DNA from: Stenotrophomonas sp. YIM B06876
GTDB lineage: Bacteria > Pseudomonadota > Gammaproteobacteria > Xanthomonadales > Xanthomonadaceae
DNA: 54,997 nucleotides
Direction: 5' to 3'
Assembly (NCBI RefSeq): GCF_030711595.1
Contig: NZ_JAUJUJ010000020.1
Coordinates: 1 to 54,997 of the forward strand
The notes beneath the pieces were generated by a model. It worked only from the letters and a program-made list of their open reading frames with translations. It had not been told where the DNA came from and ran no database searches. Positions 31,773-41,296 of this stretch are shown here, one piece after another (the first letter of the stretch is position 1; the number at the start of each line of letters is the position of its first letter). A program made the position numbers and the translations under genes.

Positions 31773-31802
31773 AAAGAAAACGCCCCGCGGTGCGGGGCGT
31801 TG
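31773..31802 (-). terminator. Rho-independent terminator after clpB
   Basis: On the minus strand AACGCCCCGC and GCGGGGCGTT pair with a three-base loop and are followed by TTCTTTG. It starts about 20 bases after the clpB stop. Confidence 0.88.
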
Positions 31803-31822
31803 ATGGTGACCACGGACGCGGA

Positions 31823-34408
31823 TCAGGCTTTTGCGAACTGCAGATGGCCACCTGCGGCGTCGACCTGGATGGTGTCGCCGCTGAGGAAGTCGCCGGACAG
31901 GATCTTCTGCGCCAACGGATTTTCCAGCTGCGACTGGATCGCACGCTTGAGCGGACGCGCGCCATAGACCGGATCGAAACCAAAGTCGCCGAGCAGTTCG
32001 AACGCACTGTCGGACACCTCCAGTTTCAGTCCGCGCTCGCCCAGCCGCTTTTCCAGCCCGCGCATCTGGATCCGCGCGATCTGCTTGATCTGCTGCTTGT
32101 CCAGCGGATGGAACACGACGATGTCGTCCAGGCGGTTGATGAACTCCGGCCTGAAATGCGCCTGCACCACGCCCATCACCGCCGCCTTCATCTGCGTATA
32201 GGCCTCCGGGCTGTCATCGCTGCCCATGTCCTGGATCTGGTGCGAGCCCAGGTTGGAGGTCATCACGATGACGGTGTTGCGGAAGTCCACGGTGCGGCCC
32301 TGGCCATCGGTGAGGCGACCGTCGTCGAGCACCTGCAGCAGGATGTTGAACACATCGCTGTGCGCCTTCTCCACCTCGTCGAGCAGGATCAGCGAGTACG
32401 GACGCCGGCGCACGGCCTCGGTCAGATAGCCGCCCTCTTCGTACCCGACATAGCCCGGCGGCGCCCCGATCAGGCGCGCGACGCTGTGTTTTTCCATGAA
32501 CTCGCTCATGTCGATGCGGACCATGGCATCGGCACTGTCGAACAGGAACTCGGCCAGCGCCTTGCACAGCTCGGTCTTGCCCACGCCGGTCGGACCCAGG
32601 AACAGGAACGAGCCGCTCGGCCGGTTCGGATCGGACAGGCCGGCACGCGAGCGCCGCACCGCGTCGGAGACGACCTTGATCGCCTCGTCCTGGCCGACCA
32701 CGCGGTTGTGCAGCATGGCCTCCATGCGCAGCAGCTTGTCGCGCTCGCCTTCGAGCATGCGGTTGACCGGGATGCCGGTCCAGCGCGACACCACCTCGGC
32801 GATCTCCGCGTCGGTCACGCGGTCCTGCACCAGGCGGAAATCCTTGCGGTCCACATCCTGCGCAGCGGCCAGCTGCTTTTCCAGATTCGGCAGCAACCCA
32901 TACTGGATCTCGCTCATCTTGGCGAAATCCTGCCGGCGCTGGGCAGCCTCCAGGTCGAGCTTGGCCTGTTCCACCTGTTCCTTGATCCGGGTGGCGCCCT
33001 GCAGCGCGGCCTTCTCCGACTTCCAGATTTCATTGAGGTCGGAAAACTCGCGCTCCAGCGTGTCGATATCGGCCTCCAGATCGGCCAGCCGCTTGCGCGA
33101 GGCCTCGTCCTTCTCCTTTTTCAACATCTCGCGCTGGATCTTGAGCTGGATCAGGCGCCGCTCCAGCCGGTCCAGTTCCTCCGGCTTGGAGTCGATCTCC
33201 ATGCGGATGCGCGAGGCCGCCTCATCCATCAGGTCAATCGCCTTGTCCGGCAACTGGCGGTCACTGATATAGCGGTGCGAGAGCGTGGCCGCGGCGACGA
33301 TCGCCGGGTCGGTGATCTCCACCGCGTGGTGCACCGCGTATTTTTCCTTCAGCCCACGCAGGATCGCGATGGTGTCCTCCACCGTCGGCTCGCCGACGAA
33401 CACCTTCTGGAAGCGGCGTTCCAGCGCGGCGTCCTTTTCGATGTACTTGCGGTACTCGTCCAGCGTGGTGGCGCCGATGCAGTGCAGCTCGCCGCGCGCC
33501 AGCGCCGGCTTGAGCATGTTGCCGGCGTCCATCGCGCCTTCCGCCTTGCCGGCGCCGACCATGGTGTGCAGCTCGTCGATGAACAGGATGATCTGGCCCT
33601 CGTTCTTGGACAGGTCGTTGAGTACCGCCTTGAGCCGCTCTTCGAACTCGCCACGGAACTTGGCCCCGGCGATCAGCGCGCCCATGTCCAGCGACAGCAC
33701 GCGCTTGCCCTTCAGGCCTTCGGGCACCTCGTCGTGGATGATGCGCTGGGCCAGCCCTTCGACAATCGCGGTCTTGCCCACGCCGGGTTCGCCGATCAGC
33801 ACCGGGTTGTTCTTGGTACGACGCTGCAGCACCTGGATGGTGCGGCGGATCTCCTCATCGCGGCCGATCACCGGATCGAGCTTGCCGCTCTCGGCGCGCG
33901 CGGTCAGGTCGATGGTGTATTTCTCCAGCGCCTGGCGCTGTTCCTCGGTATTTTCCGATTGCACGCTTTCCCCGCCGCGCAGTTTTTCAATCGCGGCCTC
34001 GATCCGCTTCTTGTCGCCGCCCGCCGCCCGCAGGGCCATGCCCATCACACCACCATCGTCGGCCGCCGCGAGCAGGAACCACTCGCTGGCGATGAACTGG
34101 TCGTTGTGCTGCTGGGCCAGTTTGTCGGTCTGGTTGAGCAGGCGGTTGAGGTCGTTGCCGATCGACAGGTTGCCGTCCTGGCCGGAGACCTTGGGCAGCG
34201 CCTCGAGCGCCTCGTTCAGGCGCTCGCGCAACACCGGCACGTTGACCCCGGCCTGGGCCAGCAGCGGCCGGCTGCTGCCGCCGGACTGGTCGAGCAGCGC
34301 GCTGAGCACGTGCACCGGTTCGATGATGTTGTGGTCGCGGCCCACGGCCAGCGACTGGGCGTCCGCCAACGCCTTCTGGAAGTTGGAAGTGAGCTTGTCC
34401 ATCCGCAT
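31823..34408 (-). CDS. clpB: Chaperone ClpB (AAA+ disaggregase)
   Basis: 861 aa, full length. An N-terminal Clp_N domain (1-145) is followed by AAA1 with Walker A GEPGVGKT near 206, the coiled-coil middle domain (about 410-525) and AAA2 with GPTGVGKT near 605. The pore loop [13 protein letters not shown] is present. ClpB works with DnaK to resolubilise aggregated proteins. The ATG at 34408 has GAGAAG 6 bases upstream. A sigma-32 promoter is visible upstream, so heat induction is expected. Confidence 0.98.
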   Translation of the reverse strand: MRMDKLTSNFQKALADAQSLAVGRDHNIIEPVHVLSALLDQSGGSSRPLLAQAGVNVPVLRERLNEALEALPKVSGQDGNLSIGNDLNRLLNQTDKLAQQHNDQFIASEWFLLAAADDGGVMGMALRAAGGDKKRIEAAIEKLRGGESVQSENTEEQRQALEKYTIDLTARAESGKLDPVIGRDEEIRRTIQVLQRRTKNNPVLIGEPGVGKTAIVEGLAQRIIHDEVPEGLKGKRVLSLDMGALIAGAKFRGEFEERLKAVLNDLSKNEGQIILFIDELHTMVGAGKAEGAMDAGNMLKPALARGELHCIGATTLDEYRKYIEKDAALERRFQKVFVGEPTVEDTIAILRGLKEKYAVHHAVEITDPAIVAAATLSHRYISDRQLPDKAIDLMDEAASRIRMEIDSKPEELDRLERRLIQLKIQREMLKKEKDEASRKRLADLEADIDTLEREFSDLNEIWKSEKAALQGATRIKEQVEQAKLDLEAAQRRQDFAKMSEIQYGLLPNLEKQLAAAQDVDRKDFRLVQDRVTDAEIAEVVSRWTGIPVNRMLEGERDKLLRMEAMLHNRVVGQDEAIKVVSDAVRRSRAGLSDPNRPSGSFLFLGPTGVGKTELCKALAEFLFDSADAMVRIDMSEFMEKHSVARLIGAPPGYVGYEEGGYLTEAVRRRPYSLILLDEVEKAHSDVFNILLQVLDDGRLTDGQGRTVDFRNTVIVMTSNLGSHQIQDMGSDDSPEAYTQMKAAVMGVVQAHFRPEFINRLDDIVVFHPLDKQQIKQIARIQMRGLEKRLGERGLKLEVSDSAFELLGDFGFDPVYGARPLKRAIQSQLENPLAQKILSGDFLSGDTIQVDAAGGHLQFAKA

Positions 34409-34454
34409 GGTGGTCTTCTCGATAAGGGGCCGGCAATGCCGGCAATACTCGTCC

Positions 34455-34482
34455 AGATGCGGTTGCGCGGGCGTGATTCAAG
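34455..34482 (-). promoter_or_regulatory. Sigma-32 (heat-shock) promoter of clpB
   Basis: On the minus strand the -35 CTTGAA (34477-34482) is followed after 14 bases by CCGCATCT (34455-34462). The consensus is CTTGAA - 11 to 16 bases - CCCCATNT, so only one base of the -10 deviates. The leader to the clpB ATG would be about 40 nt. It contains a small hairpin (GCCGGC/GCCGGC, 34429-34443) just before the ribosome site. The rest of the 334-bp gap to the glutathione transferase gene (34483-34742) shows nothing recognisable. Confidence 0.8.
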
Positions 34483-34742
34483 TCCGGGGGCCGGCCCGGT
34501 TCAGCGCCCGCCACCGCTGCCGCCAGTATGGCCGGCATGGACGCAAGCACCTTGATCCTGCGCAATCCCGCAGCCGGCTCGGACGGTGATCCGCACCTGG
34601 CAGGATGGGTCTGCAACGCGGTGGCCGGCGCCGCCGGGCGCACCGGCGCTCTGTTGCCGCGCCAACCGTGCCGCCGCGCTTTGCTCACACATGCTTGCGG
34701 TCGACGGGGTGATGCTGCGGACGGGTCGCCGCGGGCATTGCC

Positions 34743-35447
34743 ATGCACTACCAGCTGTACTACTGGACCGGTATCCAGGGCCGGGGTGAATTCATCCGGC
34801 TGGCATTGGAAGACGCCGGTGCCGGCTACACCGATATGGCGCGTGTGTACGGCGATGCGGTTATGCAGCCATTGCTGGCCGGCCAGGCCAATGGCCTGCG
34901 TCCGTTCGCGCCGCCCTTCCTCAAGGCCGGCCCACAGCTGATCGCCCAGGTTGCCGCCATCCTGGACCACCTCGGCCCGGCGCTGGGGTTGGTACCGGAT
35001 GCGGTTTCCCGCCGGCAGCAGGCGCTGCAACTGCAGTTGACCATCGCCGATCTGGTCGCCGAAGTGCACGACACCCATCATCCGATCGCGGCATCGAAGT
35101 ATTACGAGGAGCAGAAGCACGAAGCCAGGGCGCGGGCGCAGGGGATGCGCGGCGAGCGCCTGCCGAAATTCCTGGGGTATTTCGAAGCCGTGCTGGAGCA
35201 CAACGGCGGGCGCCATCCGTTGCGCGAACATTCCTACGTCGATCTGTCGCTGTTCCAGCTGCTGAGCGGGCTGGACTACATGTTCCCGCGGCGGATGCAC
35301 GCGCTATCGCTGCCGCTGCTGCGCGCGCTCAAGGACCGGGTGGCGCGGCGGCCGAACATCGCCGCCTATCTGGCCTCCGCACGGCGCCTGCCGTTCAACA
35401 CCAACGGCATCTTCCGGCACTATCCGGAGCTGGATGGCGAGGCCTGA
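34743..35447 (+). CDS. Glutathione S-transferase family protein
   Basis: 234 aa. An N-terminal thioredoxin-like domain (YQLYYWTGIQGRGEFIRLALEDAGAGY) is followed by an all-helical C-terminal domain (about 85-225) with HSYVDLSLFQLLSGLDYMF, the usual GST capping motif. The tyrosine/arginine region YYWTGIQGRGE resembles the sigma/S-crystallin type found in bacteria. The typical cis-proline segment is partly altered (PFAPPFLKAG). Substrate unknown. It is transcribed alone, downstream of the clpB promoter region on the opposite strand. Confidence 0.87.
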   Translation: MHYQLYYWTGIQGRGEFIRLALEDAGAGYTDMARVYGDAVMQPLLAGQANGLRPFAPPFLKAGPQLIAQVAAILDHLGPALGLVPDAVSRRQQALQLQLTIADLVAEVHDTHHPIAASKYYEEQKHEARARAQGMRGERLPKFLGYFEAVLEHNGGRHPLREHSYVDLSLFQLLSGLDYMFPRRMHALSLPLLRALKDRVARRPNIAAYLASARRLPFNTNGIFRHYPELDGEA

Positions 35448-35470
35448 TTCCCGCACATCGACCCGGATCG

Positions 35471-35541
35471 GTAGTGCCGGCCGCTGGCCGGCAACCCGGC
35501 GGCAGGAGGCCCACGCAGAGCCGGCCAGCGGCCGGCACTAC
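35471..35541. repeat. Isolated GTAG palindrome pair (BIME-like)
   Basis: Two inverted 22-bp copies face each other. One starts with GTAGTGCCGG at 35471 and reads to 35492; the other is its exact reverse complement, ending CCGGCACTAC at 35541. Each copy can fold with GCCGGCC/GGCCGGC-type stems, and the two copies can also pair with each other. The GTAG head is the mark of the SMAG-type REP sequences of Stenotrophomonas. The stem differs from the two types in the 52-54 kb arrays, so this is a separate subfamily. It lies between the GST gene and the truncated membrane-protein gene. Confidence 0.85.
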
Positions 35542-35553
35542 GCTCGCCCCTCG

Positions 35554-35995
35554 TCAGCGCTCCTGCTTCTGCAACGACAGCAGCGCCAGCAACCCGGCCA
35601 GCGCCACATACGCGCCGGCGAACTGCCACATGATGATCTTCGGCAACCCGACCAGCTGCCAGGGCAGGTAGATGCCGCCGCGCGGATCGACCGAATGGAT
35701 CAGCCCGAACAGGCTCAGGCCCGCGGCCACCAGCAGGAACGCCGAGGCGCGCAGCAGCCGCTGGTCGATCATCGCCACCACGGTGGCGATCCACAGCATC
35801 GCGGTGATGATGAAGCCGTTGCCGAGGGTGAAGATCACCGCCAGCTCGGGCAGGCCGTGGCCATCCAGGGTGGTGGTCATCGCCACCAACTGCTCCGGGG
35901 CGATCCAGCCCGGCGCCTTGATCGCCAGCAGATAGGCCACCGATGGCAAAAAGCCCAGCACCATCGCCCCGGCATGTTCGCGTGGCGTGGCGTGG
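35554..35995 (-). pseudogene. Truncated polytopic membrane protein (permease-like), C-terminal remnant
   Basis: About 136 codons from an internal ATG at 35964 to a TGA at 35554. The frame continues convincingly upstream for about 10 codons (…ATPREHAGAM) before losing protein character near 35990. Four hydrophobic segments are visible (for example VIFTLGNGFIITAMLWIATVVAMI and LPKIIMWQFAGAYVALAGLLALLSL). It reads as the end of a larger permease-like inner-membrane protein whose N-terminal part is missing. The family is not certain. It abuts, head to head, the TonB-receptor remnant on the other strand. Confidence 0.65.
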
Positions 35996-37069
35996 AAGGC
36001 GGATCTGCCGCGCGAGGTGTTCAGCGCCTACAGCAGCCTGTCCTCCACCTTCGGCGAGAAGTTCTCCACCGATATCGCGGCACGCTACGAGCACTACCAG
36101 GATTTCGGTGGCGAGCTGACCGGCAAAATTGGCGCGCGCTATGCCTTCGCCCCGGCGTTCGCGCTGCGTGGCTCGGTCTCCAACAACTTCCACGCGCCGT
36201 CGTTGAGCCAGATCGGCTTCGAGTCCACCTCCACCGGCTACACCGCCGATGGCCAGCTGGTGCAGGGCCGGCTGCTGTCGGTGAACAATCCGATTGCGCG
36301 CGCCCTCGGCGCTACCGACCTCAAGCCGGAAAAGTCGATCAACACCAGCCTGGGCTTCACCAGCCAGATCGGCAGCCACTTCGATCTGTCGCTGGACCTG
36401 TTCCAGATCGACATCGACGACCGCATCGCATTGTCGGAGAGTATCCGCGGCGATGCGCTGACCGATTTCGTCCAGCAGCAGTTCGGCATCGGCGGGCTGG
36501 AAAGCGCGCACTACTTCGTCAACGCCGCCGACACCCGCACCCGTGGCGCCGAGTTCGTCGGCAACTGGCGGCAGTCGCTGGGCGATGGCGAGCTGCTGCT
36601 GACCGGCACCTGGAGCTACGCCAAGACCGAGCTGAAGAACGTGCTGGCCACGCCGGCGCAGTTGCTGGCACTGGACCCGGACTACGTGCTGTTCGGCGTG
36701 GAGGAGAGCAACACGCTGACCGACGCCGCGCCACGCACCCGCGCGCAGTTCGCCGCCAGCTGGAGCAACGACCGCTGGTCGTTGAACAGCCGCCTCAACC
36801 GCTACGGCAGCGCCAGGCGCGTGTTCGATTTCGGCGGCGGCTATACCCCCGCACAGACCTACGGCGCCGAGTGGCAGCTGGACGCCGAAGTCGAGGTGCG
36901 CCTCACCGCGCAGTGGTCCGCGGCCATCGGCGCACAGAACCTGGCCGACAACTATGTCGACCGCTCCAACGCGGACATCCATTACTTCGGCAACCTGCCC
37001 TACGACGTGCTTTCGCCGATCGGCAGCAATGGCGCGTACTGGTACGGCCGGGTGCGTTACACGTTCTGA
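35987..37069 (+). pseudogene. TonB-dependent receptor remnant (C-terminal barrel only)
   Basis: About 360 codons. The only available start is a GTG at 35987 without a ribosome site, and no signal peptide, TonB box or plug domain is present. From about 35999 the sequence is a clear TonB-receptor barrel (FGEKFSTDIAARYEHYQDFGGELTGKIGARYAF) ending in YWYGRVRYTF. It aligns with roughly residues 440-800 of the intact receptor at 24870-27272, for example ALRGSVSNNFHAPSLSQ against ALRGTVSSGFRAPSLAQ. About 440 N-terminal residues are missing. The remaining frame is undamaged, which suggests the loss is recent. Confidence 0.85.
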
Positions 37070-37086
37070 AGCGAATGTGCCGGCGG

Positions 37087-37116
37087 CATGCGCGCTGCCG
37101 GAGTGCAGCGCGCATG
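37087..37116 (+). terminator. Strong hairpin after the receptor remnant
   Basis: A perfect 12-bp stem (CATGCGCGCTGC / GCAGCGCGCATG) with a six-base loop starts 18 bases after the stop of the receptor remnant. No T run follows, so it is a probable but not canonical terminator. Confidence 0.5.
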
Positions 37117-37201
37117 GATCACGCCACGTGATTCCCGGTCCGGCCCGACCGGGCGCCGGCGATGACCGGACGCTCACGCATGCCATGGCAGGGTGCGCGG
37201 C

Positions 37202-37948
37202 ATGGCTACTGTTTCCACGTCCAGCCCACCTCCGCTGCTGGATGCCGACTGCGCCCTGTTTCTGGATGTTGACGGCACTCTGGTCGAATTTGCCGATCAT
37301 CCGGCCGAGGTGCGGCTGGCGCCCGCGGTGCGTGACGACATCGAGCGGCTCACCGACATGCTGCACGGGGCGGTGGCGCTGGTCAGCGGGCGCCCGCTGG
37401 CGCAGCTCGACGCCCTGTTCGACCCGCTGCAACTGCCCGCCGCCGGTTTGCACGGCCACCAGTTGCGCAACGGCGATCTGCTCTCGGCCAACTCCGACCA
37501 GGTGCCCGAACGGCTGCATGCCCTGCATCAGCGCTCGATGCAACTGGCCCACGCCCATCCCGGCGTACTGGTGGAAAACAAAGGCAGCGCACTGGCCCTG
37601 CACTGGCGGGGTGCGGTGCACAGCGCCGACGCGGTCACGGCGTTCGCACACGCGCAGATCCAGGCGCTGCCGGGCTACCGGCTGCAACCGGGCAACCATG
37701 TGGTCGAGTTCGTCCCGGCCGGCAGCGACAAGGGCTCGGCGTTGTCAGCGCTGATGCGGCAGCCGCCGTTTGCCGGACGCCGGCCGGTGTTCGCCGGCGA
37801 CGACCTGACCGACGAATCCGGCTTCGCCGCGGCCACACACCATGGCGGCTGGGGCGTACTGGTCGGCGCGCGCGCGGACACGCAGGCCCGCTACCGGCTG
37901 GCGGATGTCGACGCGGTCCACGCCTGGTTGCTGGCCAGCGCGCGTTGA
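37202..37948 (+). CDS. otsB: Trehalose-6-phosphate phosphatase OtsB
   Basis: 248 aa from the ATG at 37202; an in-frame GTG 9 bases upstream is possible. HAD-superfamily phosphatase: the nucleophile motif LDVDGT gives D22 and D24, and the late motif is AGDDLTDE. The mid-domain SGR (in VSGRPLAQLD) and K in the GSDKGSAL loop also match the family. It removes the phosphate from trehalose-6-phosphate. First gene of the otsB-GH15-otsA operon; the next gene starts 70 bases after its stop. Confidence 0.96.
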   Translation: MATVSTSSPPPLLDADCALFLDVDGTLVEFADHPAEVRLAPAVRDDIERLTDMLHGAVALVSGRPLAQLDALFDPLQLPAAGLHGHQLRNGDLLSANSDQVPERLHALHQRSMQLAHAHPGVLVENKGSALALHWRGAVHSADAVTAFAHAQIQALPGYRLQPGNHVVEFVPAGSDKGSALSALMRQPPFAGRRPVFAGDDLTDESGFAAATHHGGWGVLVGARADTQARYRLADVDAVHAWLLASAR

Positions 37949-38018
37949 ACCCATCCGTGACAACCGGCCTGGCGCCATTGCGCGCGGCCGGAAGGCAGCA
38001 ACGAGGAGAAACAAGCGC

Positions 38019-39800
38019 ATGATCCAACCCGATCTCGACCTGGGTGTCGTCGGCAATTGCAGCTTCGGTGCGCTGATCGACCGCCGCGCCCGCGTGGTAT
38101 GGAGTTGCCTGCCGGCATTTGACGGCGACCCGGCGTTTTGCGCGCTGCTCTCGCCGCAGACCCAGGAAGGCGGCGACTTCGCCATCGAGCTGGAAGACTT
38201 CGCCGACAGCGAGCAGCACTACCTGCCCAATACCGCGATCCTGCGTACCGTGCTGCGCGATCGCCACGGCGGCGCCGTCGAGATAATCGATTTCGCCCCG
38301 CGCTGGCGCCGCAACGACCGTTTCTACCGGCCGCCCAGCCTGATCCGGCGGGTGCGCCCGTTGGCCGGCAGCCCGCGCATCGTGATCCGCGTGCGCCCGC
38401 TGGCCGACTGGGCCGCGCGCCAACCCGAATCGACCTGGGGCAGCAATCATCTGCGCTGGAAGCTGCCCGGCTTCACCCTGCGCCTGACCACCGACGTGCC
38501 GGTGCGGCTGGTCCGCGACCAGCTGCCCTTCGTGCTCAACCACCCGGTGGAGCTGGTGCTGGGCGTGGACGAGACCCTGGACCGCCCGCTGCGCAGCTAT
38601 GCCGACGACGCGCAGAACCTGACCGGCGCTTACTGGCGCGAATGGGTGCGCTATCTGTCGATCCCGCTGGAATGGCAGGAGGCGGTGATCCGCAGCGCGA
38701 TCACCCTGAAGCTGTGCCAGTACGAGGACAGCGGCGCGATCATCGCCGCGATGACCACCTCCATTCCCGAGGCACCCGGCAGCGCGCGCAACTGGGACTA
38801 CCGCTACTGCTGGCTGCGCGATGCCGCGTTCGTGGTACGCGCGCTGAACCGGCTTGGCGCTACCCGCTCGATGGAGGAATTCCTGCACTACATCTTCAAC
38901 CTCGCCACTGCCGATGGCACCCTGCAGCCGCTGTACGGCATCGGCTTCGAGCGCGAACTGGCCGAGCACGAAGTCCCCACCCTGGCCGGCTACCGCGGCA
39001 TGGGGCCGGTACGCCGCGGCAACCTGGCCTGGGTGCAGCAGCAGCACGATGTCTATGGCAGCGTGGTGCTGGCCTCCACCCAGCTGTTCTTCGACCAGCG
39101 CCTGCAGGACCCGGGCGATGCGCATACCTTTGCCCGGCTGGAGCCGCTGGGCGAGCGGGCGCGGGCGCTGTACAACGTGCCCGACGCCGGCCTGTGGGAG
39201 TTCCGCGGCCGCACCGGGGTGCACACCTACACCGCGGCGATGTGCTGGGCTGCCTGCGACCGGTTGGCAAAAATCGCCGCCAGACTCGGGCTGGACGCGC
39301 GCCAGCGCTACTGGCGCCAGCACGCCGACGACATCCACGACCACGCGATCAGCGCCGGCTGGAATGAGCGCCTGGGCCATTTCACCGATACCTTCGGCGG
39401 CCAGGGGCTGGATGCCTCGTTGCTGCTGCTGGCCGATATCGGTTTTGTCGACGCGCACGACCGCCGCTTCATCGCCACGGTCGAGGCGATCGGGCGCGAC
39501 CTGCGGCACGGCGATGCGCTGTACCGCTATGCCGCGCCGGATGATTTCGGCGCGCCGGAAACCAGCTTCACCATCTGCACGTTCTGGTACATCGATGCGT
39601 TGGCCGCCATTGGCCGCCGGGACGAAGCACGGACGATGTTCGAATCGGTGCTGGCGCGGCGCAACCATCTGGGCCTGCTGTCCGAAGACGTGGCGTTCGA
39701 CGATGGCAGCCTGTGGGGCAATTTCCCGCAGACCTACTCGCACGTGGGCCTGATCACCGCGGCAATGCGGTTGTCACGCAGCTGGCAGGACGCTTCATGA
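38019..39800 (+). CDS. Glycoside hydrolase family 15 (glucoamylase/trehalase-like)
   Basis: 593 aa from the ATG at 38019, with GAGGAG 10 bases upstream. An N-terminal beta-sandwich (about 1-220, beginning DLGVVGNCSFGALIDRRARVVWSCLP) precedes an (alpha/alpha)6 catalytic barrel. The GH15 signature RNWDYRYCWLRDAAF is near residue 258, and the region LLSEDVAFDDGSLWGNFPQTYSHVGLI near 550-580 has the acidic residues expected for the catalytic base. No signal peptide, so cytoplasmic. Its place between otsB and otsA suggests an alpha-glucosidic substrate linked to trehalose, perhaps trehalose itself. It overlaps otsA by 4 bp (ATGA). Confidence 0.93.
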   Translation: MIQPDLDLGVVGNCSFGALIDRRARVVWSCLPAFDGDPAFCALLSPQTQEGGDFAIELEDFADSEQHYLPNTAILRTVLRDRHGGAVEIIDFAPRWRRNDRFYRPPSLIRRVRPLAGSPRIVIRVRPLADWAARQPESTWGSNHLRWKLPGFTLRLTTDVPVRLVRDQLPFVLNHPVELVLGVDETLDRPLRSYADDAQNLTGAYWREWVRYLSIPLEWQEAVIRSAITLKLCQYEDSGAIIAAMTTSIPEAPGSARNWDYRYCWLRDAAFVVRALNRLGATRSMEEFLHYIFNLATADGTLQPLYGIGFERELAEHEVPTLAGYRGMGPVRRGNLAWVQQQHDVYGSVVLASTQLFFDQRLQDPGDAHTFARLEPLGERARALYNVPDAGLWEFRGRTGVHTYTAAMCWAACDRLAKIAARLGLDARQRYWRQHADDIHDHAISAGWNERLGHFTDTFGGQGLDASLLLLADIGFVDAHDRRFIATVEAIGRDLRHGDALYRYAAPDDFGAPETSFTICTFWYIDALAAIGRRDEARTMFESVLARRNHLGLLSEDVAFDDGSLWGNFPQTYSHVGLITAAMRLSRSWQDAS

Positions 39801-41161
39801 GCCGGCTGGTGGTGGTCTCCAACCGTGTGGCCGTCCCCGGCGAGAGCCGGGCGGGCGGCCTGGCGGTCGGCCTGCTGGCGGCGCTGAAGGAACGCGGCGG
39901 ACTGTGGTTCGGCTGGAGTGGCAAGACCGCGCGCGGCGCCAGCGGCGAGTTGCACGAGCAGCGCGATGGCGACCTGCGTTTCGTCACCATGGACCTGGCC
40001 AAGGCCGACCTGGACACCTACTACAACGGTTTTTCCAATCGCACGCTGTGGCCGCTGCTGCACTTCCGCCTGGATCTGGTGGACTACGACCGCGCCACCC
40101 GCGCCGGCTACCACCGGGTCAACGCGCTGTTTGCCGAAAAGCTGGCCCCGTACCTGCGCGAAGACGATGTGGTCTGGATCCACGACTACCACCTGATCCC
40201 GCTGGCGGCGATGCTGCGTGAGCGCGGCATCGGCTGCCGCATCGGCTTCTTCCTGCATGTGCCGATGCCATCAGCCGACCTGATACAGGCCATGCCCGAC
40301 CATCGGCTGCTGTTTTCGGCGCTGTACGCCTATGACCTGCTGGGATTCCAGACCCGGCGCGACGTCGACCGCTTCCAGTCCTATGCGCGCCTGTTTGGCG
40401 GCTGCCGGATTGTCACCGACAGTGTCCTGCAGGCGCCCGACGGCCGCCGGTTCCGTGCCCGCGCCTTTCCCATCGGCATCGACACCCCCCGCATCGCCCA
40501 GCAGAGCGCGGCGGCAGTCAACAATGCTGCCGTGCGTGATCTGCAGCGCAGCCTGCAGCCACGCAGGCTGGCGATCGGCGTGGACCGTCTGGACTACTCC
40601 AAAGGCCTGCCCGAACGCTTCAACGGTTTCGAACGCTTCATCCAGCGCCACCCGCAGCACAAGGGCCAGCTGACCTATCTGCAGATCGCCCCGCTTTCGC
40701 GCGGCGGCGTGGCCGAGTACCGGCACTTGCGCGCGGAGCTGGAACAGCTGGCCGGGCACATCAACGGGGGCCATGCCGAGGCCGACTGGACGCCGCTGCG
40801 ATACGTCAACCAGAACTATGCCCACAGCACGCTGACCGGGTTCTACCGCGTCGCCCGCATCGGTCTGGTCACCCCGCTGCGCGACGGCATGAATCTGGTC
40901 GCCAAGGAATATGTGGCCTCACAGAATCCGCAGGATCCCGGGGTCCTGGTGCTGTCGCTGCTGGCCGGCGCTGCGGACCAGCTCAAACAGGCGCTGCTGG
41001 TGAACCCGCATGATCTGGACGGGGTGGCCGATGCGATCGCCACCGCGCTGAGCATGCCCCTGGCCGAGCGGATCGAACGCTGGCAGACGATGATGGAGCA
41101 GCTGCGCAGTCACGATATCAACCACTGGCGGCGCACCTACCTGGCGGCGCTGGAGGAATAG
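39797..41161 (+). CDS. otsA: Trehalose-6-phosphate synthase OtsA (GT20)
   Basis: 454 aa from the ATG at 39797. The upstream open frame is GH15 overlap; the ATGA overlap indicates translational coupling. GT20 features include RLVVVSNRV at the start, the glucose-6-phosphate/UDP-binding loop GGLAVGLL, the motif VWIHDYHLIPLAAMLR, and VDRLDYSKGLPERF and LRDGMNLVAKEYVA in the C-terminal half. It makes trehalose-6-phosphate from UDP-glucose and glucose-6-phosphate. No terminator is obvious after it; a 135-bp gap with no gene separates it from the convergent pgeF. Confidence 0.97.
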   Translation: MSRLVVVSNRVAVPGESRAGGLAVGLLAALKERGGLWFGWSGKTARGASGELHEQRDGDLRFVTMDLAKADLDTYYNGFSNRTLWPLLHFRLDLVDYDRATRAGYHRVNALFAEKLAPYLREDDVVWIHDYHLIPLAAMLRERGIGCRIGFFLHVPMPSADLIQAMPDHRLLFSALYAYDLLGFQTRRDVDRFQSYARLFGGCRIVTDSVLQAPDGRRFRARAFPIGIDTPRIAQQSAAAVNNAAVRDLQRSLQPRRLAIGVDRLDYSKGLPERFNGFERFIQRHPQHKGQLTYLQIAPLSRGGVAEYRHLRAELEQLAGHINGGHAEADWTPLRYVNQNYAHSTLTGFYRVARIGLVTPLRDGMNLVAKEYVASQNPQDPGVLVLSLLAGAADQLKQALLVNPHDLDGVADAIATALSMPLAERIERWQTMMEQLRSHDINHWRRTYLAALEE

Positions 41162-41296
41162 CGAGCGCGGCGACAGCCGTGCCCGGCCCCCCGTTTTCCT
41201 GCGCCAACGGCGGCGCGGTGCAAGCGAATGCAGCGCGCGCAGCGACCGTGGCCACTGTTCAAAACCGGCGCCCGGCCCTGCCCGAGCGCGCCCAGT

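Noticed and set aside
34501..34742. Small genes between clpB and the glutathione transferase gene
   Set aside because: Open frames exist on both strands but have no ribosome site, are short and show no protein-like pattern.
35420..37699. A 759-codon minus-strand frame across the two remnants
   Set aside because: It is antisense to the receptor remnant and only partly overlaps the true membrane-protein frame; composition is that of a shadow frame.
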